Source: an uncultured Christensenella sp.
GTDB lineage: Bacteria > Bacillota > Clostridia > Christensenellales > Pumilibacteraceae
DNA length: 64,000 nt
NCBI GenBank assembly: GCA_910578545.1
Contig: CAJTPT010000001.1
Location: forward strand, 310,001-374,000
Reading direction: 5' to 3'
Under the pieces are notes generated by a model. The model worked only from the letters and a program-made list of their open reading frames with translations, did not search any database and was not told the DNA's origin. A program made the position numbers and the translations under genes. How positions within the stretch are numbered: position 1 is the stretch's first letter; every line of letters starts with the position of its first letter. Below, piece after piece: positions 8,957-17,513 of the stretch.

Positions 8957-9882
8957 TTAAGCGCACCTCCAAAACTTTTGTCTTCCTTGTAATAGCTCAT
9001 AAAGTAGTCCTCGAGCGTTTCCTTGACGTGCCCGAAGTTGACTATTTTATAGCTCGACAGCCGCGCTATTACCTCGTTGATGTACTTGTCGTCGGTGGAT
9101 ACCGTTACGGTCAGCCGCGGCACGTCGGTATCTATCACCTTCATTATTTCGGACTTACCCGCCTCGGCGACGAACTTGTTCAATTCCGCGCTGTCGGCAA
9201 ACCCGACGAGATAATTCTTTTGCGACGCATGTTTGAGGTCGTCGGCGATAAAGTCGGAAACTATCCTGCCGTCCTTGATTATGGCAATACGGTCGCACGT
9301 CGCGTCCACTTCCGAAAATATGTGGCTCGAAAGAAGGATCGTCTTGCCGCGTTCCTTTTCCTTGCGCACATACTCGATAAATACTTCCTGCATGACGGGG
9401 TCGAGTCCGCTCGTCGGCTCGTCGAGTATCAACACGTCGGGATCGCTCATGAACGCAGTCACTACCGCGAGCTTGCGCTTTACGCCCAAACTCATGCGCT
9501 TGGTATCGCCCGACGGATCCAGTTTGAACATATCCATAAGATATTTAAGATACTCGTCGTTTTTACAGTGTTGCAGATCCTGCATCATGCGAATGAATTC
9601 CCGTCCCGTAAGCCCTGCAGGCAACGCTATCTCGCCGGGTATGTAGCCCACGTTACGCAGTACCTCGTAGTATCTGTCAAACGTGTCCTTGCCGAATATG
9701 CGCGTACTGCCGCTCTGCGGTTTGGAAAAGCCCATTAAGTGCCGAATGGTCGTGGACTTGCCCGCGCCGTTCGGACCGAGAAAGCCGAAAACCTCGCCCT
9801 TGTCGACCGAGAACGACACGTCAAACACGCCGCGCCCCGAGCCGTAATCTTTGGTTAGGTTTTGAACTTCGATTATGCCCAT
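8953..9882 (-). CDS. ABC transporter ATP-binding protein
   Basis: The 309-residue protein has Walker A GPNGAGKSTT, Walker B VLILDEPTSGLDP and a SSHIF switch motif. The signature loop reads MSLGVKRK, a slightly unusual form of LSGGxxQ. It is clearly a paralogue of the next ATPase, so the exporter probably uses a heterodimeric ATPase pair with one permease polypeptide. It is the first ATPase gene after the DUF308 gene (20-base gap) and overlaps the second by 4 bases. Confidence 0.88.
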   Translation of the reverse strand: MGIIEVQNLTKDYGSGRGVFDVSFSVDKGEVFGFLGPNGAGKSTTIRHLMGFSKPQSGSTRIFGKDTFDRYYEVLRNVGYIPGEIALPAGLTGREFIRMMQDLQHCKNDEYLKYLMDMFKLDPSGDTKRMSLGVKRKLAVVTAFMSDPDVLILDEPTSGLDPVMQEVFIEYVRKEKERGKTILLSSHIFSEVDATCDRIAIIKDGRIVSDFIADDLKHASQKNYLVGFADSAELNKFVAEAGKSEIMKVIDTDVPRLTVTVSTDDKYINEVIARLSSYKIVNFGHVKETLEDYFMSYYKEDKSFGGALK

Positions 9883-9902
9883 TTATTTAAGCCTCCTAAA
9901 AG

Positions 9903-10493
9903 TTAATCACAAATTTCGTATTCCGCGTCTATGGTGTCCGGCTGTTGGTGCTTGATAATTTTGACCGTGGTAAGCACCGTTATCAGATTGGATACGCCCT
10001 CGGTAATCATTGCTATGCCCAGCACGATCGCGCCCGCCTGTACGCCGTCCGCCGGGAAGATTATCAGCAGTATGCCGATTGTGCATGTAGCGATTGCCGA
10101 AACTAATATAGCCGACCACGGGCGTATGCCGAACTTTTTTGCCTCTATCGCCGTGGACGACCTGAACAGCCCGTCTATCAACAGCACCGTGCCGAATATC
10201 ACGCATACCGCTATAAGCGCGCGGTCGGGAAAAACCGCAATCAGTATGCCCGTTACAACCGCGGCTATGCCGAGCTGCAAATCGTACCGATATGCCAGTC
10301 TGAACAGGTCTTTGGAAAAATACCCCGCAAGCTTGGCACAGCCGAACATCGCGGTCAGCGTGCCGAGCGCTATGCCTATTATTCTTACAGACAAGTCGGG
10401 AAGACACAACAGCACAGTGCCGAACGCAACAAAGCAAATCGAAATTATTATGCTTATAAGTTTTGCCGATTTAATAGGCGCTACTGCACGCAT
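9903..10493 (-). CDS. DUF308 (HdeD-like) membrane protein
   Basis: The 196-residue protein consists of about six evenly spaced hydrophobic segments with short loops. The third to fifth segments contain the Gly-rich turns typical of the HdeD/DUF308 repeat family. In enteric bacteria HdeD is linked to acid resistance, but the function in Bacillota is not known. It begins with ATG after a GAGGT site. It sits between the TetR regulator terminator and the exporter ATPase genes, so it is probably part of the exporter operon. Confidence 0.75.
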   Translation of the reverse strand: MRAVAPIKSAKLISIIISICFVAFGTVLLCLPDLSVRIIGIALGTLTAMFGCAKLAGYFSKDLFRLAYRYDLQLGIAAVVTGILIAVFPDRALIAVCVIFGTVLLIDGLFRSSTAIEAKKFGIRPWSAILVSAIATCTIGILLIIFPADGVQAGAIVLGIAMITEGVSNLITVLTTVKIIKHQQPDTIDAEYEICD

Positions 10494-10562
10494 TTTAGTT
10501 TACCTCGCGTTTATTTTCTACATTGTATCAAATCGCGCGGCAAAAGCGCCCATGCAAAAAAA

Positions 10563-10591
10563 CCGCCGTGCACAGTTTTTGTACACGACGG
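10563..10591 (-). terminator. Rho-independent terminator of the TetR gene
   Basis: Arms CCGCCGTGCACA and TGTACACGACGG pair with two mismatches around a 5-base loop. Seven T residues follow on the minus strand. It lies between the TetR stop codon and the DUF308 start, so it separates the regulator from the exporter genes. Confidence 0.8.
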
Positions 10592-10643
10592 AAAAATTGT
10601 TTGATTTTTGGGCAAACGCCATTAAATGCTCAAATTATGCAGG

Positions 10644-11204
10644 TCAGCTATGCTTTTCGCAACGCGTAAACAGCTCGTCTATCATACCCTTGCGCAGTTC
10701 GGACAACCGCACGGTGACGGCGATAATATCATCCTTCATGCCGCCGTCGAGCCAACCGATAATCTGCCCGAACACCTCGCATTTGTAAAACTGAACGATA
10801 ACCTTTTTATCGCTTTCGCTCACCTTATGCTTGACGCAAAGCGGGCGCATGTACACTTCCACAAGATACCCGCATATCCGCCACATGTAGTTTTCAAAGA
10901 TATCGCGGTTGACGGAATTGAACACGTGCAAAACCGCCTTGCGGTGCGTAATACTGAATTCCGCGGCTATCCTGACGCATTCCGCTAAATTATCCACAGT
11001 CGGATACTGATTGATTATCCTGTCTATCTCGCCCGAAACGATCTCGCCGAGTAACGCAGGAATGTCCTGAAAATGATAATAAAACGAATTGCGGTTTATA
11101 CCGCAGTCTTCTACGATATCCTTAATGGTTATCTTGTTGAGCGGACGTTCCTCGAGCAGTTTTAAGAACGATGCGATAATGGCGTTACGGGTGAAATTAG
11201 GCAC
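10644..11204 (-). CDS. TetR/AcrR-family transcriptional regulator
   Basis: The 186-residue protein has an N-terminal helix-turn-helix near residues 24-45 (ITIKDIVEDCGINRNSFYYHF), the hallmark of TetR-type repressors. A helical ligand-binding domain with little conserved sequence follows. It begins at a GTG at 11204 preceded by a GAGAGGT site. It stands directly upstream of the DUF308 and exporter genes, on the same strand but ahead of its own terminator. Control of that exporter is likely from context, although no clear palindromic operator was recognised. Confidence 0.85.
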   Translation of the reverse strand: MPNFTRNAIIASFLKLLEERPLNKITIKDIVEDCGINRNSFYYHFQDIPALLGEIVSGEIDRIINQYPTVDNLAECVRIAAEFSITHRKAVLHVFNSVNRDIFENYMWRICGYLVEVYMRPLCVKHKVSESDKKVIVQFYKCEVFGQIIGWLDGGMKDDIIAVTVRLSELRKGMIDELFTRCEKHS

Positions 11205-11333
11205 AGGGTCTTACCTCTCGGCTTTTTTGATATTTTAACACGGCGTACCGAAAAACGCAACCGTTACGCAATAATCAATAAATCCATTTCCCGACAGCAA
11301 AAGTTTTTTATAGCGACCGCTCGAAATCTGTTA

Positions 11334-11453
11334 TTATTTATTCAATATGTATCGCGCATGCTTATCCACTTGGAATTTAGCCTTTTCTCTCCAATATAGC
11401 TTTTCAGTCCATTCGTATTGCGTAGGTAAAAACGATTTTGTGTTTCCTTTCAT
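11334..11453 (-). pseudogene. Remnant of an unrecognised gene
   Basis: A frame starting MKGNTKSFLPTQYEWTEKLY and ending RYILNK has a protein-like composition and remains open for about 20 codons upstream of its only ATG. Immediately before it, in another frame (about 11500-11575), a second protein-like stretch begins after an AAGAAGG site and ends at a stop. Together these suggest one or two decayed genes. I cannot identify the family. The whole gap 11205-11936 holds no intact gene, only these remnants, a tRNA fragment and a terminator. Confidence 0.35.
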
Positions 11454-11833
11454 TGTTTTAAACGACACATCATAACAAATAATCGCGCTCGGTTTTATCC
11501 GTTTAATCCTCGGCGTGCGCTATACACTTTTTCTGCTCCCCGCTTGGTATTCCGCCTGCACCCGTTACATCATTCACGCCTTCTTTTTGTCAATTTGTCT
11601 TGATTTTTTTCCCATACATTCCGCCTTTTTTGGGCAACAAAAAACGGAAGCCGCAAAGATCCCGTTTCATAAAAGTATAATATACCTTGTCAAGTCCATG
11701 AAAACATAACTGATTTTCTTGATAAATTTCCGAACCGCGCGGGATGCTTTGCGCTACGTATTTGCGGGTCAATACGGCGTTAGTATAAATCATGTTTTAC
11801 GCTATTACCATATCGGTCGGCGCAAGCACCTAG

Positions 11834-11889
11834 CGAACCGCCGACCTGCTGCTACATAGCACGCGCCGAAGCGAGTATTACGAATCAGC
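11834..11889 (-). repeat. Split fragment of tRNA-Thr interrupted by a 25-bp insertion
   Basis: Positions 11834-11851 are identical to 18 bases of the nearby intact tRNA-Thr (11956-11973, T-arm and variable loop). Positions 11877-11889 are identical to the next 13 bases (11974-11986, anticodon arm). The two blocks are contiguous in the intact tRNA but separated here by 25 unrelated bases. This is a broken duplicate, such as may be left by integration or deletion at a tRNA gene. Confidence 0.7.
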
Positions 11890-11911
11890 CGATCCAACAT
11901 AAGCAACTGAA

Positions 11912-11935
11912 AAGCCCCCGCTTTCGCGAGGGCTT
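11912..11935 (-). terminator. Terminator of tRNA-Thr
   Basis: A 10-bp stem with one mismatch and a TTTC/GAAA loop begins right after the encoded CCA of tRNA-Thr. The T-run on the minus strand is short. Confidence 0.75.
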
Positions 11936-11936
11936 T

Positions 11937-12012
11937 TGGAGCTACTGGGCGGACTCGAACCGCCGACCTGCTGATTACGAATCAGCTGCTCTACCAACTG
12001 AGCCACAGTAGC
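11937..12012 (-). tRNA. tRNA-Thr (anticodon CGU)
   Basis: The full cloverleaf can be folded by eye: a 7-bp acceptor stem GCTACTG/CAGTAGC, a D-arm GCTC...GAGC, an anticodon stem GCTGA/TCAGC with loop TTCGTAA, and a T-arm GGCGG/CCGCC with TTCGAGT. The discriminator base is U and CCA is encoded (11937-11939). Anticodon CGU reads the Thr codon ACG. Confidence 0.95.
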
Positions 12013-12059
12013 ATGGTAATAATTTTTGTAACAAAATCAGATAATCGGTAACAGTGATG

Positions 12060-12088
12060 ATTATAGCATAACTGCCGGAAATTTGCAA
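12060..12088 (-). promoter_or_regulatory. Promoter of tRNA-Thr (TTGCAA-17 bp-TATAAT)
   Basis: The -10 box TATAAT is at 12060-12065 and the -35 box TTGCAA at 12083-12088 with a 17-bp spacer. The predicted start is about 40 bases upstream of the mature tRNA. Confidence 0.65.
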
Positions 12089-12127
12089 ACGTTTACACTA
12101 TGATTTTTTCAGTTTGCGATTATGTAT

Positions 12128-12712
12128 TTACAGCACAGTTCGTCTGCCAAGTGCTTGCGAAAGCGTTACCGAGTCGGCATACTCGAGTTCCGAGCCCATT
12201 GAAATGCCCTGAGCGATACGCGTGACCTTTACGCCCATCGGCTTTATAAGCCTTGCAAGATACACCGCCGTAGCCTCGCCTTCCACGTCGGGATTGGTCG
12301 CGATAATAACCTCTTCCACGCCGCCGAGCCTACCTATCAGCGATTTTATATTAAGGTCGTCCGGCGTGCGGTTGTTCATTGGCGAAAGCGTACCGTGCAA
12401 AACGTGATACGCGCCGTCGTACGCGCCTGTTTTTTCGACTGCGATAACGTCCTTGGGGTACGACACAACGCAAATCTGTTTGGGCTGTCGGGTTTTGCAC
12501 AGCTCGCACACCTCGTCCTCGGCGAAGTTGCCGCATACCGAGCACAGCCGCACCTGACTTTTGACGTCCTTCATTGCGGCGCAAAACGCGTCGACCTCTT
12601 GCTCGGACATATCTATTACCGCGTAAGCGTACCTAAGCGCGGTCTTTTTGCCGACGCCGGGAAGGGTGGAAAACGCACCCGCGAGCGCGGCTATGCTTTT
12701 TATCTCGCGCAT
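12128..12712 (-). CDS. recR: Recombination protein RecR
   Basis: RecR acts with RecO and RecF to load RecA at gaps. The 194-residue protein shows the helix-hairpin-helix LPGVGKKTA (residues 17-25), the four-cysteine zinc finger (Cys57, Cys60, Cys69, Cys72) and a TOPRIM domain from about residue 79 with the conserved ISMGSELEYAD end. It overlaps the last base of the ybaB stop codon, the classical ybaB-recR pairing. Here a lipoprotein foldase gene, rather than dnaX, lies upstream. Confidence 0.97.
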   Translation of the reverse strand: MREIKSIAALAGAFSTLPGVGKKTALRYAYAVIDMSEQEVDAFCAAMKDVKSQVRLCSVCGNFAEDEVCELCKTRQPKQICVVSYPKDVIAVEKTGAYDGAYHVLHGTLSPMNNRTPDDLNIKSLIGRLGGVEEVIIATNPDVEGEATAVYLARLIKPMGVKVTRIAQGISMGSELEYADSVTLSQALGRRTVL

Positions 12713-13047
12713 TAAATTCCGCCGAGCTGAGCGAGCGGACTGCTATTGAACATCTCGTCCGCTTGAGCGTACGCCTCGTTAGCTGCCGCAGTTATAAGAT
12801 CCTCGAGCATCTCGACGTCATCGGGGTCGACGACTTCGGGCTTGATTTGGATAGAGATAAACCGCTTGCTTCCCGAAATGGTAACGGAAACAGCGCCGCC
12901 GCCGGCAGTGCCGGTAAGCCGCGCTTCTTCCAATTGTTCTTTCGCTTTAGCCATTTGTTCTTGCAGCTGTTGTGCCTGGCGCATCATTTGCTGCATATTC
13001 ATTCCGCCGCCGCCACCGCCGCGACCGTAACCGCCGAATCTTGCCAC
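12712..13047 (-). CDS. YbaB/EbfC family nucleoid-associated protein
   Basis: The 111-residue protein has a Gly-rich N-terminus, a Met/Gln-rich helix (MQQMMRQAQQLQEQMAKA) and the conserved GSKRFISIQIKPEVVDPDD strand-turn of YbaB proteins, which bind DNA as dimers. The start is a GTG at 13047 with AAGGAGA upstream. The gene abuts recR. Confidence 0.95.
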   Translation of the reverse strand: MARFGGYGRGGGGGGMNMQQMMRQAQQLQEQMAKAKEQLEEARLTGTAGGGAVSVTISGSKRFISIQIKPEVVDPDDVEMLEDLITAAANEAYAQADEMFNSSPLAQLGGI

Positions 13048-13078
13048 TTTAATCTCCTTGCGCCCTATACAGTGCGAC

Positions 13079-14872
13079 TTAGTCTTCCCAAAGGTCGGAG
13101 AAGTTTTTAGTATATAGCTTGGAATATTTTTTGTAGTTGTAGGTCAAAATGTTGTTTTGCCAATCGGTGTAAGCCGCTTCCTCGCGCGCCGAACGGATCG
13201 GCTCGGCAAAAACGTCGTAGTAAGTTTGACTCTTATCGGGCGTGGTGTAGTCGCTGAGCGATACCGCGCCGAGCTTGGGCACCGAGCTCAAGTACATGAT
13301 GTGTACGCCGTAATCGGTGATGACCTTTTTGTCGTAAACCCTGCCGACCTCGATATTATCGCGCATTTCACGCGCGGCGTCCGCGAACTCTTGCATATAC
13401 GTTTCGCTCTCGCCCTCGTCGAGCTTGTACTTGACCATATAGCCGCGGTCGTTGCCGAACGCGCCCGAGTCGGTATTGTAAAGGTAAATCAAATCGTTAA
13501 ACGCGTCGTTGGCCTTTTTGACGTTGCTCGCAAGCGGGGTCATGACCGAACGGATGTGCGACATAACGTCATCCACCGACATGGGCTTAGTCGTGTCGTC
13601 CTCGCCGTCCTTGTGCGGATAGCAAACGATGGACTCGGCAAGCCACTCGCGATACTTGTTGACAAGCGCGTCGCGCTCGTCCGCCTGAAGATTGGAAATC
13701 TCGGGACTGTTTTTGTACGCGGTAAGCGCTTCCTTTTGGTCGTCCGAGAAGGGCAACAAAATATGCTTGACGTAGAAGTAGTTATTGTTAGCGTGGTAAA
13801 GCACGGTCGTCTTTTCGTCGTTCATAGCCGTATCGTATGCGGAAATATCTTCCTTATACGTCTTTTCCTGCTGAGCAAGCGTGGTGTTAAACCTGTCGGC
13901 AACCTCTTCGTACTTAACCTCGACACTGCCTTCGAGAAAGTCCTGCATGGCGGTTATCTTTTGCGAACGCTCGAGCGATTCGCCGGTAAGATAGTACATG
14001 ATATAACCGAACTCGCTTTCGCTATTCTTCATCGGGAAGGAGTAATTACCTATGACGGGATATACGTACTCGATACCTTTTGTGTCGATAAGCTTGTCTA
14101 TCGCCTTGATCTCGGCGTTGATTTTCTTTTTGAGCCAAGCGCGTTCGGGCATATCCAAACGGAAATCGTCGTTTACACGCGATTTGATAAGCGCAACAAA
14201 CCTGCGCATTGCTTCGCGCTCGAGCGATCTCGTATCGTTGTCGCCGTTTATTCCCGGATACATGATTGTTGCGGGCTCCCACGGCTCTACCTCGTGAACT
14301 ATCTCATCGTCGCCGTCCTCGACGTCGTCGGTGACTTCGGGCTTGACGGGATAGGTAGTTTCCGCGCTCGAGGTGTCCTCGTCGGGCTTGACGATTTGCT
14401 CTTGGTCGCGCTCGTCGAGTATAGCGTTCTTTTGCGAGAAAATCGAGTTGTCAATAACGGTGTACAGGTTCTGTTTAATCGTGTTGAACTGCTCGATGCC
14501 CCATTCGACCTGGCCCGCGTCAATAAGCGCGTCCACTTCGTTCATGAGAATCTCGACGTTGACGAGCATGTTGGCCGCGTACTTGTAAAGCCCTTCGGGG
14601 TCACCCGAGAACGAGGAAGTAAGCGAGCTTGAGTTGTTTTGGACGTATTCCAAAAGGTCAAGCTTATAGATCGTCTTTTTGGCTGTCTTATACTCGTACT
14701 TTTGGCTTGCGCCGTCGTCGTCGAGATACTCGTTGACGATGGTGTACGACGAAACGCTGGCGACCTCTTGCTTCATGTCGCGCTCGTAGTCATGGCTGAA
14801 GAACGAGCATCCGCACAACGCGAACGCCGCCATAGCGATACTTAATATTCCTGCAAAAATGCGTTTTTTCAC
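13079..14872 (-). CDS. Peptidyl-prolyl isomerase lipoprotein, parvulin (PrsA/SurA) type
   Basis: The 597-residue protein begins with a lipoprotein signal ending in LCGC (Cys22 lipidated). It has a long helical, acidic chaperone-like region, then a parvulin-like domain near residues 365-560. The domain opens with YVKHILLPF and closes with DYGVHIMYL, corresponding to the VxHIL and GxHI strands of PpiC domains. It would act outside the membrane in folding secreted proteins. The domain is expanded by insertions compared with typical PrsA of about 290 residues. The start is GTG with AGGACG upstream. It is followed by ybaB after 31 bases. Confidence 0.8.
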   Translation of the reverse strand: MKKRIFAGILSIAMAAFALCGCSFFSHDYERDMKQEVASVSSYTIVNEYLDDDGASQKYEYKTAKKTIYKLDLLEYVQNNSSSLTSSFSGDPEGLYKYAANMLVNVEILMNEVDALIDAGQVEWGIEQFNTIKQNLYTVIDNSIFSQKNAILDERDQEQIVKPDEDTSSAETTYPVKPEVTDDVEDGDDEIVHEVEPWEPATIMYPGINGDNDTRSLEREAMRRFVALIKSRVNDDFRLDMPERAWLKKKINAEIKAIDKLIDTKGIEYVYPVIGNYSFPMKNSESEFGYIMYYLTGESLERSQKITAMQDFLEGSVEVKYEEVADRFNTTLAQQEKTYKEDISAYDTAMNDEKTTVLYHANNNYFYVKHILLPFSDDQKEALTAYKNSPEISNLQADERDALVNKYREWLAESIVCYPHKDGEDDTTKPMSVDDVMSHIRSVMTPLASNVKKANDAFNDLIYLYNTDSGAFGNDRGYMVKYKLDEGESETYMQEFADAAREMRDNIEVGRVYDKKVITDYGVHIMYLSSVPKLGAVSLSDYTTPDKSQTYYDVFAEPIRSAREEAAYTDWQNNILTYNYKKYSKLYTKNFSDLWED

Positions 14873-14941
14873 TGTAATACGTCCTATTTTGTCGGTAGAC
14901 TGTAATATCGGGGCGCAGATGTAGACACCGCGCCTTTTATA

Positions 14942-14970
14942 ATTATACTAAATCGGGTAGAGAAAATCAA
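14942..14970 (-). promoter_or_regulatory. Promoter of the foldase-ybaB-recR unit (TTGATT-17 bp-TATAAT)
   Basis: The -10 box TATAAT is at 14942-14947 and the -35 box TTGATT at 14965-14970 with a 17-bp spacer. The predicted leader is about 60 bases before the GTG at 14872. Confidence 0.7.
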
Positions 14971-15002
14971 ACGTTTTACTATGTTTTTTGCCAATAATTT
15001 GG

Positions 15003-15140
15003 TTTTTATTCAAGCAGTAAATTAGCTTGCCCTCAAGGGCAAATTTACGCCGCCGACAAATACGACATAACTGCGACAACCGCAAGCGAGCGTACGCGAA
15101 GCGTGCGCGCCCGTAGCTTGCTACGGATTATGCCGTATTT
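15003..15140. repeat. Complex intergenic inverted-repeat element
   Basis: The region downstream of ppiB contains three nested palindromes: one around GCTTGCCCT/AGGGCAA (15015-15045), one around CGTACGCGAAGCGTGCG (about 15090-15108), and CGTAGCTTGCTACG (15112-15125). The outer arms TACGACATAA and TTATGCCGTA are also complementary with one mismatch. The layout resembles the other roughly 140-bp elements between minus-strand genes in this window. Confidence 0.55.
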
Positions 15141-15159
15141 ATTCGCGACGATGTTTATT

Positions 15160-15675
15160 TTAAAGTACGGTTATCGTCTTTATAACTATGGGATTAAACG
15201 GCACGTCCGAAAAATACTGCCATCTGCCCGTTTTAACCTTGCCGTACGCAATGGCAACCTCCATACTCTCTTTGTCGGCGCACCTGCCGAAAGCGGCGTA
15301 TTCGCCGTCGAGGAAAGGGGTATCGGTTACGCAAATAAAAAACTGCGACGACGCGCTGTCCTTAACGTTGGTGCGTGCCATGGAAATAGTGCCGACGGTG
15401 TGCTTGAGCGTGTTGTTTACGCCGTTGGATTTAAACTCGCCTTTTATCGCGGGCGCTTCCTTTTGGATAAGACCGCGGTTTTCGTCAAATACGAATCCTC
15501 CGCCCTGAATCATAAACTTGTCGATTACTCTGTGGAAGCACAGTCCGTCGTAAAAGTGCGCGTTGCACAGCTTGACGAAATTCGCGACCGTAATAGGCGC
15601 GACGTCGGGATAGAGCTCGAGGTTGATTACCTTGCCGTCGGTGAACTCGATTTTTGCGTTAACGATGTTTGCCAT
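15160..15675 (-). CDS. ppiB: Cyclophilin-type peptidyl-prolyl cis-trans isomerase
   Basis: The 171-residue cytoplasmic protein has the cyclophilin signature FHRVIDKFMIQGGGF with the catalytic Arg, and a downstream SQFFICVTDTPFLDG segment. The start at 15675 is chosen because it follows an AGGAGAG site and because a longer frame would overlap the dihydrouridine synthase gene. It catalyses proline isomerisation during folding. It follows the dus gene by 13 bases and is probably co-transcribed with it. Confidence 0.92.
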   Translation of the reverse strand: MANIVNAKIEFTDGKVINLELYPDVAPITVANFVKLCNAHFYDGLCFHRVIDKFMIQGGGFVFDENRGLIQKEAPAIKGEFKSNGVNNTLKHTVGTISMARTNVKDSASSQFFICVTDTPFLDGEYAAFGRCADKESMEVAIAYGKVKTGRWQYFSDVPFNPIVIKTITVL

Positions 15676-15688
15676 AATATTTACTCTC

Positions 15689-16585
15689 CTATTGATTGAT
15701 TTTTGCAGCGCGCTCGGCATCGTCGAGCGCGGATAGTATTTGACTTATGTTTTGCGCTACGTTGGTTTTGGCGCGCAGCGCCTTGCCGCCCGTCAAGCCC
15801 CCGAAGTAGTACGGAAAGAACTTTCGGGTCTGAACGACTGCGTAATGCTCGTCGAAGTATTTGAGCATGAGCTGTATATGCCGCCTGGCCACGTCGAACG
15901 GATTTAGCGTTTTACCGGAGAACACCCCCGGATTTTTGATCGCCGCTCGCCCTATCATCACATGTCCGCCGCGTTCCGCAATATCGCCGTTTGGTATGAC
16001 GGGGATATTGAACTTTCGCCCTAACGCCTTTACCTTTTCCAAATCGGCGCTACCCGAATACAACTGCTCGGCGTACCTGCCGTGGACTGCGACCGCCGCC
16101 GCGCCCGCCTTTTGAACGCTTTCGATAAGCTCTTCCGCGCGATCGACGCCGATCCTTCTGCCAAGCCGAGTTTTGACGGTAATCGGTTTGTCGGTTGCGT
16201 TCTTTAACGAAGCGACGATTTTGCCCGCAAGCTCGGGGTTGTCGAGAAGCGCCGACCCGTCGCCGTTTTTGACAATCTTGGGCATCGGACAGCCCATGTT
16301 TATATCTATTATATCGGACGGCGCCTTGCTTACGGCGCGCGCAAAGTCGTCGGGGTCGTTGCCGAAAAGCTGAATACACGACGGACTTTCGCACTCGGAT
16401 AACCGCATCAGCGTTTCGGTTGCGCGGCTTTCGTGAACGAGCCCGCGCACCGACACCATTTCGGTTACGGTTAACGCCGCGCCGTTCGCCCGACACAGCT
16501 CGCGGAACGCAATATCGGTATACCCCGCCATGGGCGCAAGTATATCGCCGTCGATTTTGTACTTGCCGATATACAGCTCGTCCAT
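15689..16585 (-). CDS. tRNA-dihydrouridine synthase
   Basis: The 298-residue FMN enzyme reduces uridines in tRNA D-loops. Motifs include the N-terminal LAPMAGYTDIAFRELC, the catalytic Cys in NMGCPMPKIVKNGDG, the TVKTRLG strand and a phosphate-binding IPNGDI...VMIGRAA loop. Length is slightly below the usual 320 residues. It starts 1 base after the mazG stop, so translational coupling is likely. Confidence 0.93.
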   Translation of the reverse strand: MDELYIGKYKIDGDILAPMAGYTDIAFRELCRANGAALTVTEMVSVRGLVHESRATETLMRLSECESPSCIQLFGNDPDDFARAVSKAPSDIIDINMGCPMPKIVKNGDGSALLDNPELAGKIVASLKNATDKPITVKTRLGRRIGVDRAEELIESVQKAGAAAVAVHGRYAEQLYSGSADLEKVKALGRKFNIPVIPNGDIAERGGHVMIGRAAIKNPGVFSGKTLNPFDVARRHIQLMLKYFDEHYAVVQTRKFFPYYFGGLTGGKALRAKTNVAQNISQILSALDDAERAAKINQ

Positions 16586-16586
16586 A

Positions 16587-17450
16587 TTATAACTTTTCGA
16601 CAGCGGATTTTATCAGCTTGTTAAGCTCGACCTCGGCAGAAACGCCGCCGTCGACAAGAAGCGCCGCGCATGCCGCGATAGCGCGCACGTAGTCATTGCT
16701 TTCTATCGCCTTTTGCAGATCGGCTTTCGGGTCGACGCTGCCGCCCGCCTTTTTGATTTTTCTGTAAGTCTTTTGGCAAAGCAACAGCGACGGAAAATTA
16801 TCGGGAAGGCGCGCAAGCTGAGTTTTTACGCTGTCGTAATTCTTTTCTATTGCTTTGGCTTTTTCCCAAAGGTTGAGCGCCTCGTCGGCGTTGGCCGCAC
16901 TGTCGTTGCCGAATATAAATGTATGTCTGCCGATAAGCTTTTTGCAAAGCTCGTCGCAAACGTCGTCGAAGTCGAACTCACCGCTACGCCGCGCTATATC
17001 CGATTGAAGAATGGACTGCAAAAACACGTCGCCGAATTCCTCGCGCATGTTTGCGACGTCGCGTTTATCTATGGCGTCCACCGCCTCGTAAGCTTCCTCT
17101 ATCATGTTGACGCGTATGCTCTCGTGCGTTTGAGCCTTATCCCAAGGACAGCCGCCCTCGTCCTGCGTTAGCCGAGATATAACGCGCATTGCATCCGCAA
17201 CGTTGTAGCGCGGCTTGTCAAAGTCGACAAGCGGTTTTACCGATACGACAGCCGACGGCGTAAGCTTGTTTAAGTCCGCCGCCTTACCGTCCGCCGTTAC
17301 GCTTATATCGCCATACAGTTTTTTAAGCTTTTGCTTGACGGGCTCGACCGCTTCCGCCGTAACGTCATGCACCTCGAGAGCAAGCGACGTGTCGATAACC
17401 GGCAGGTTCAAAAAAACGCCGGCGTCTACCGTGAGAATATTTTTTTTCAT
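16587..17450 (-). CDS. mazG: MazG-family nucleotide pyrophosphohydrolase with a partial N-terminal extension
   Basis: The MazG domain begins near residue 88 and shows the metal-binding pattern CPWDKAQTHESIRVNMIEEAYEAVDAI...REEFGDVFLQ. It hydrolyses non-canonical NTPs. The first 85 residues lack MazG similarity. Around LALEVHDVTAEAVEPVKQ they resemble the last strands of the tetrapyrrole-methylase domain found before MazG in YabN-type proteins. This looks like a fusion that lost most of its methylase half. The start has an AAAGGAAA site. It heads a mazG-dus-ppiB cluster. Confidence 0.85.
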   Translation of the reverse strand: MKKNILTVDAGVFLNLPVIDTSLALEVHDVTAEAVEPVKQKLKKLYGDISVTADGKAADLNKLTPSAVVSVKPLVDFDKPRYNVADAMRVISRLTQDEGGCPWDKAQTHESIRVNMIEEAYEAVDAIDKRDVANMREEFGDVFLQSILQSDIARRSGEFDFDDVCDELCKKLIGRHTFIFGNDSAANADEALNLWEKAKAIEKNYDSVKTQLARLPDNFPSLLLCQKTYRKIKKAGGSVDPKADLQKAIESNDYVRAIAACAALLVDGGVSAEVELNKLIKSAVEKL

Positions 17451-17513
17451 AACTCAGTTTCCTTTCGGAAGCTCTGCCTAAGTGACGCGAGCAGGATTGC
17501 CGCACTAACTTAG

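Noticed and set aside
11515..11793. Two overlapping frames of 64-67 codons in the tRNA-Thr flank
   Set aside because: They lack ribosome binding sites and show low-complexity composition; the protein-like remnants lie in other frames.
13157..14632. 491-codon open frame on the plus strand opposite the foldase lipoprotein
   Set aside because: The minus-strand protein has a lipobox and parvulin motifs; the antisense translation is rich in Val/Arg/His without domain features.
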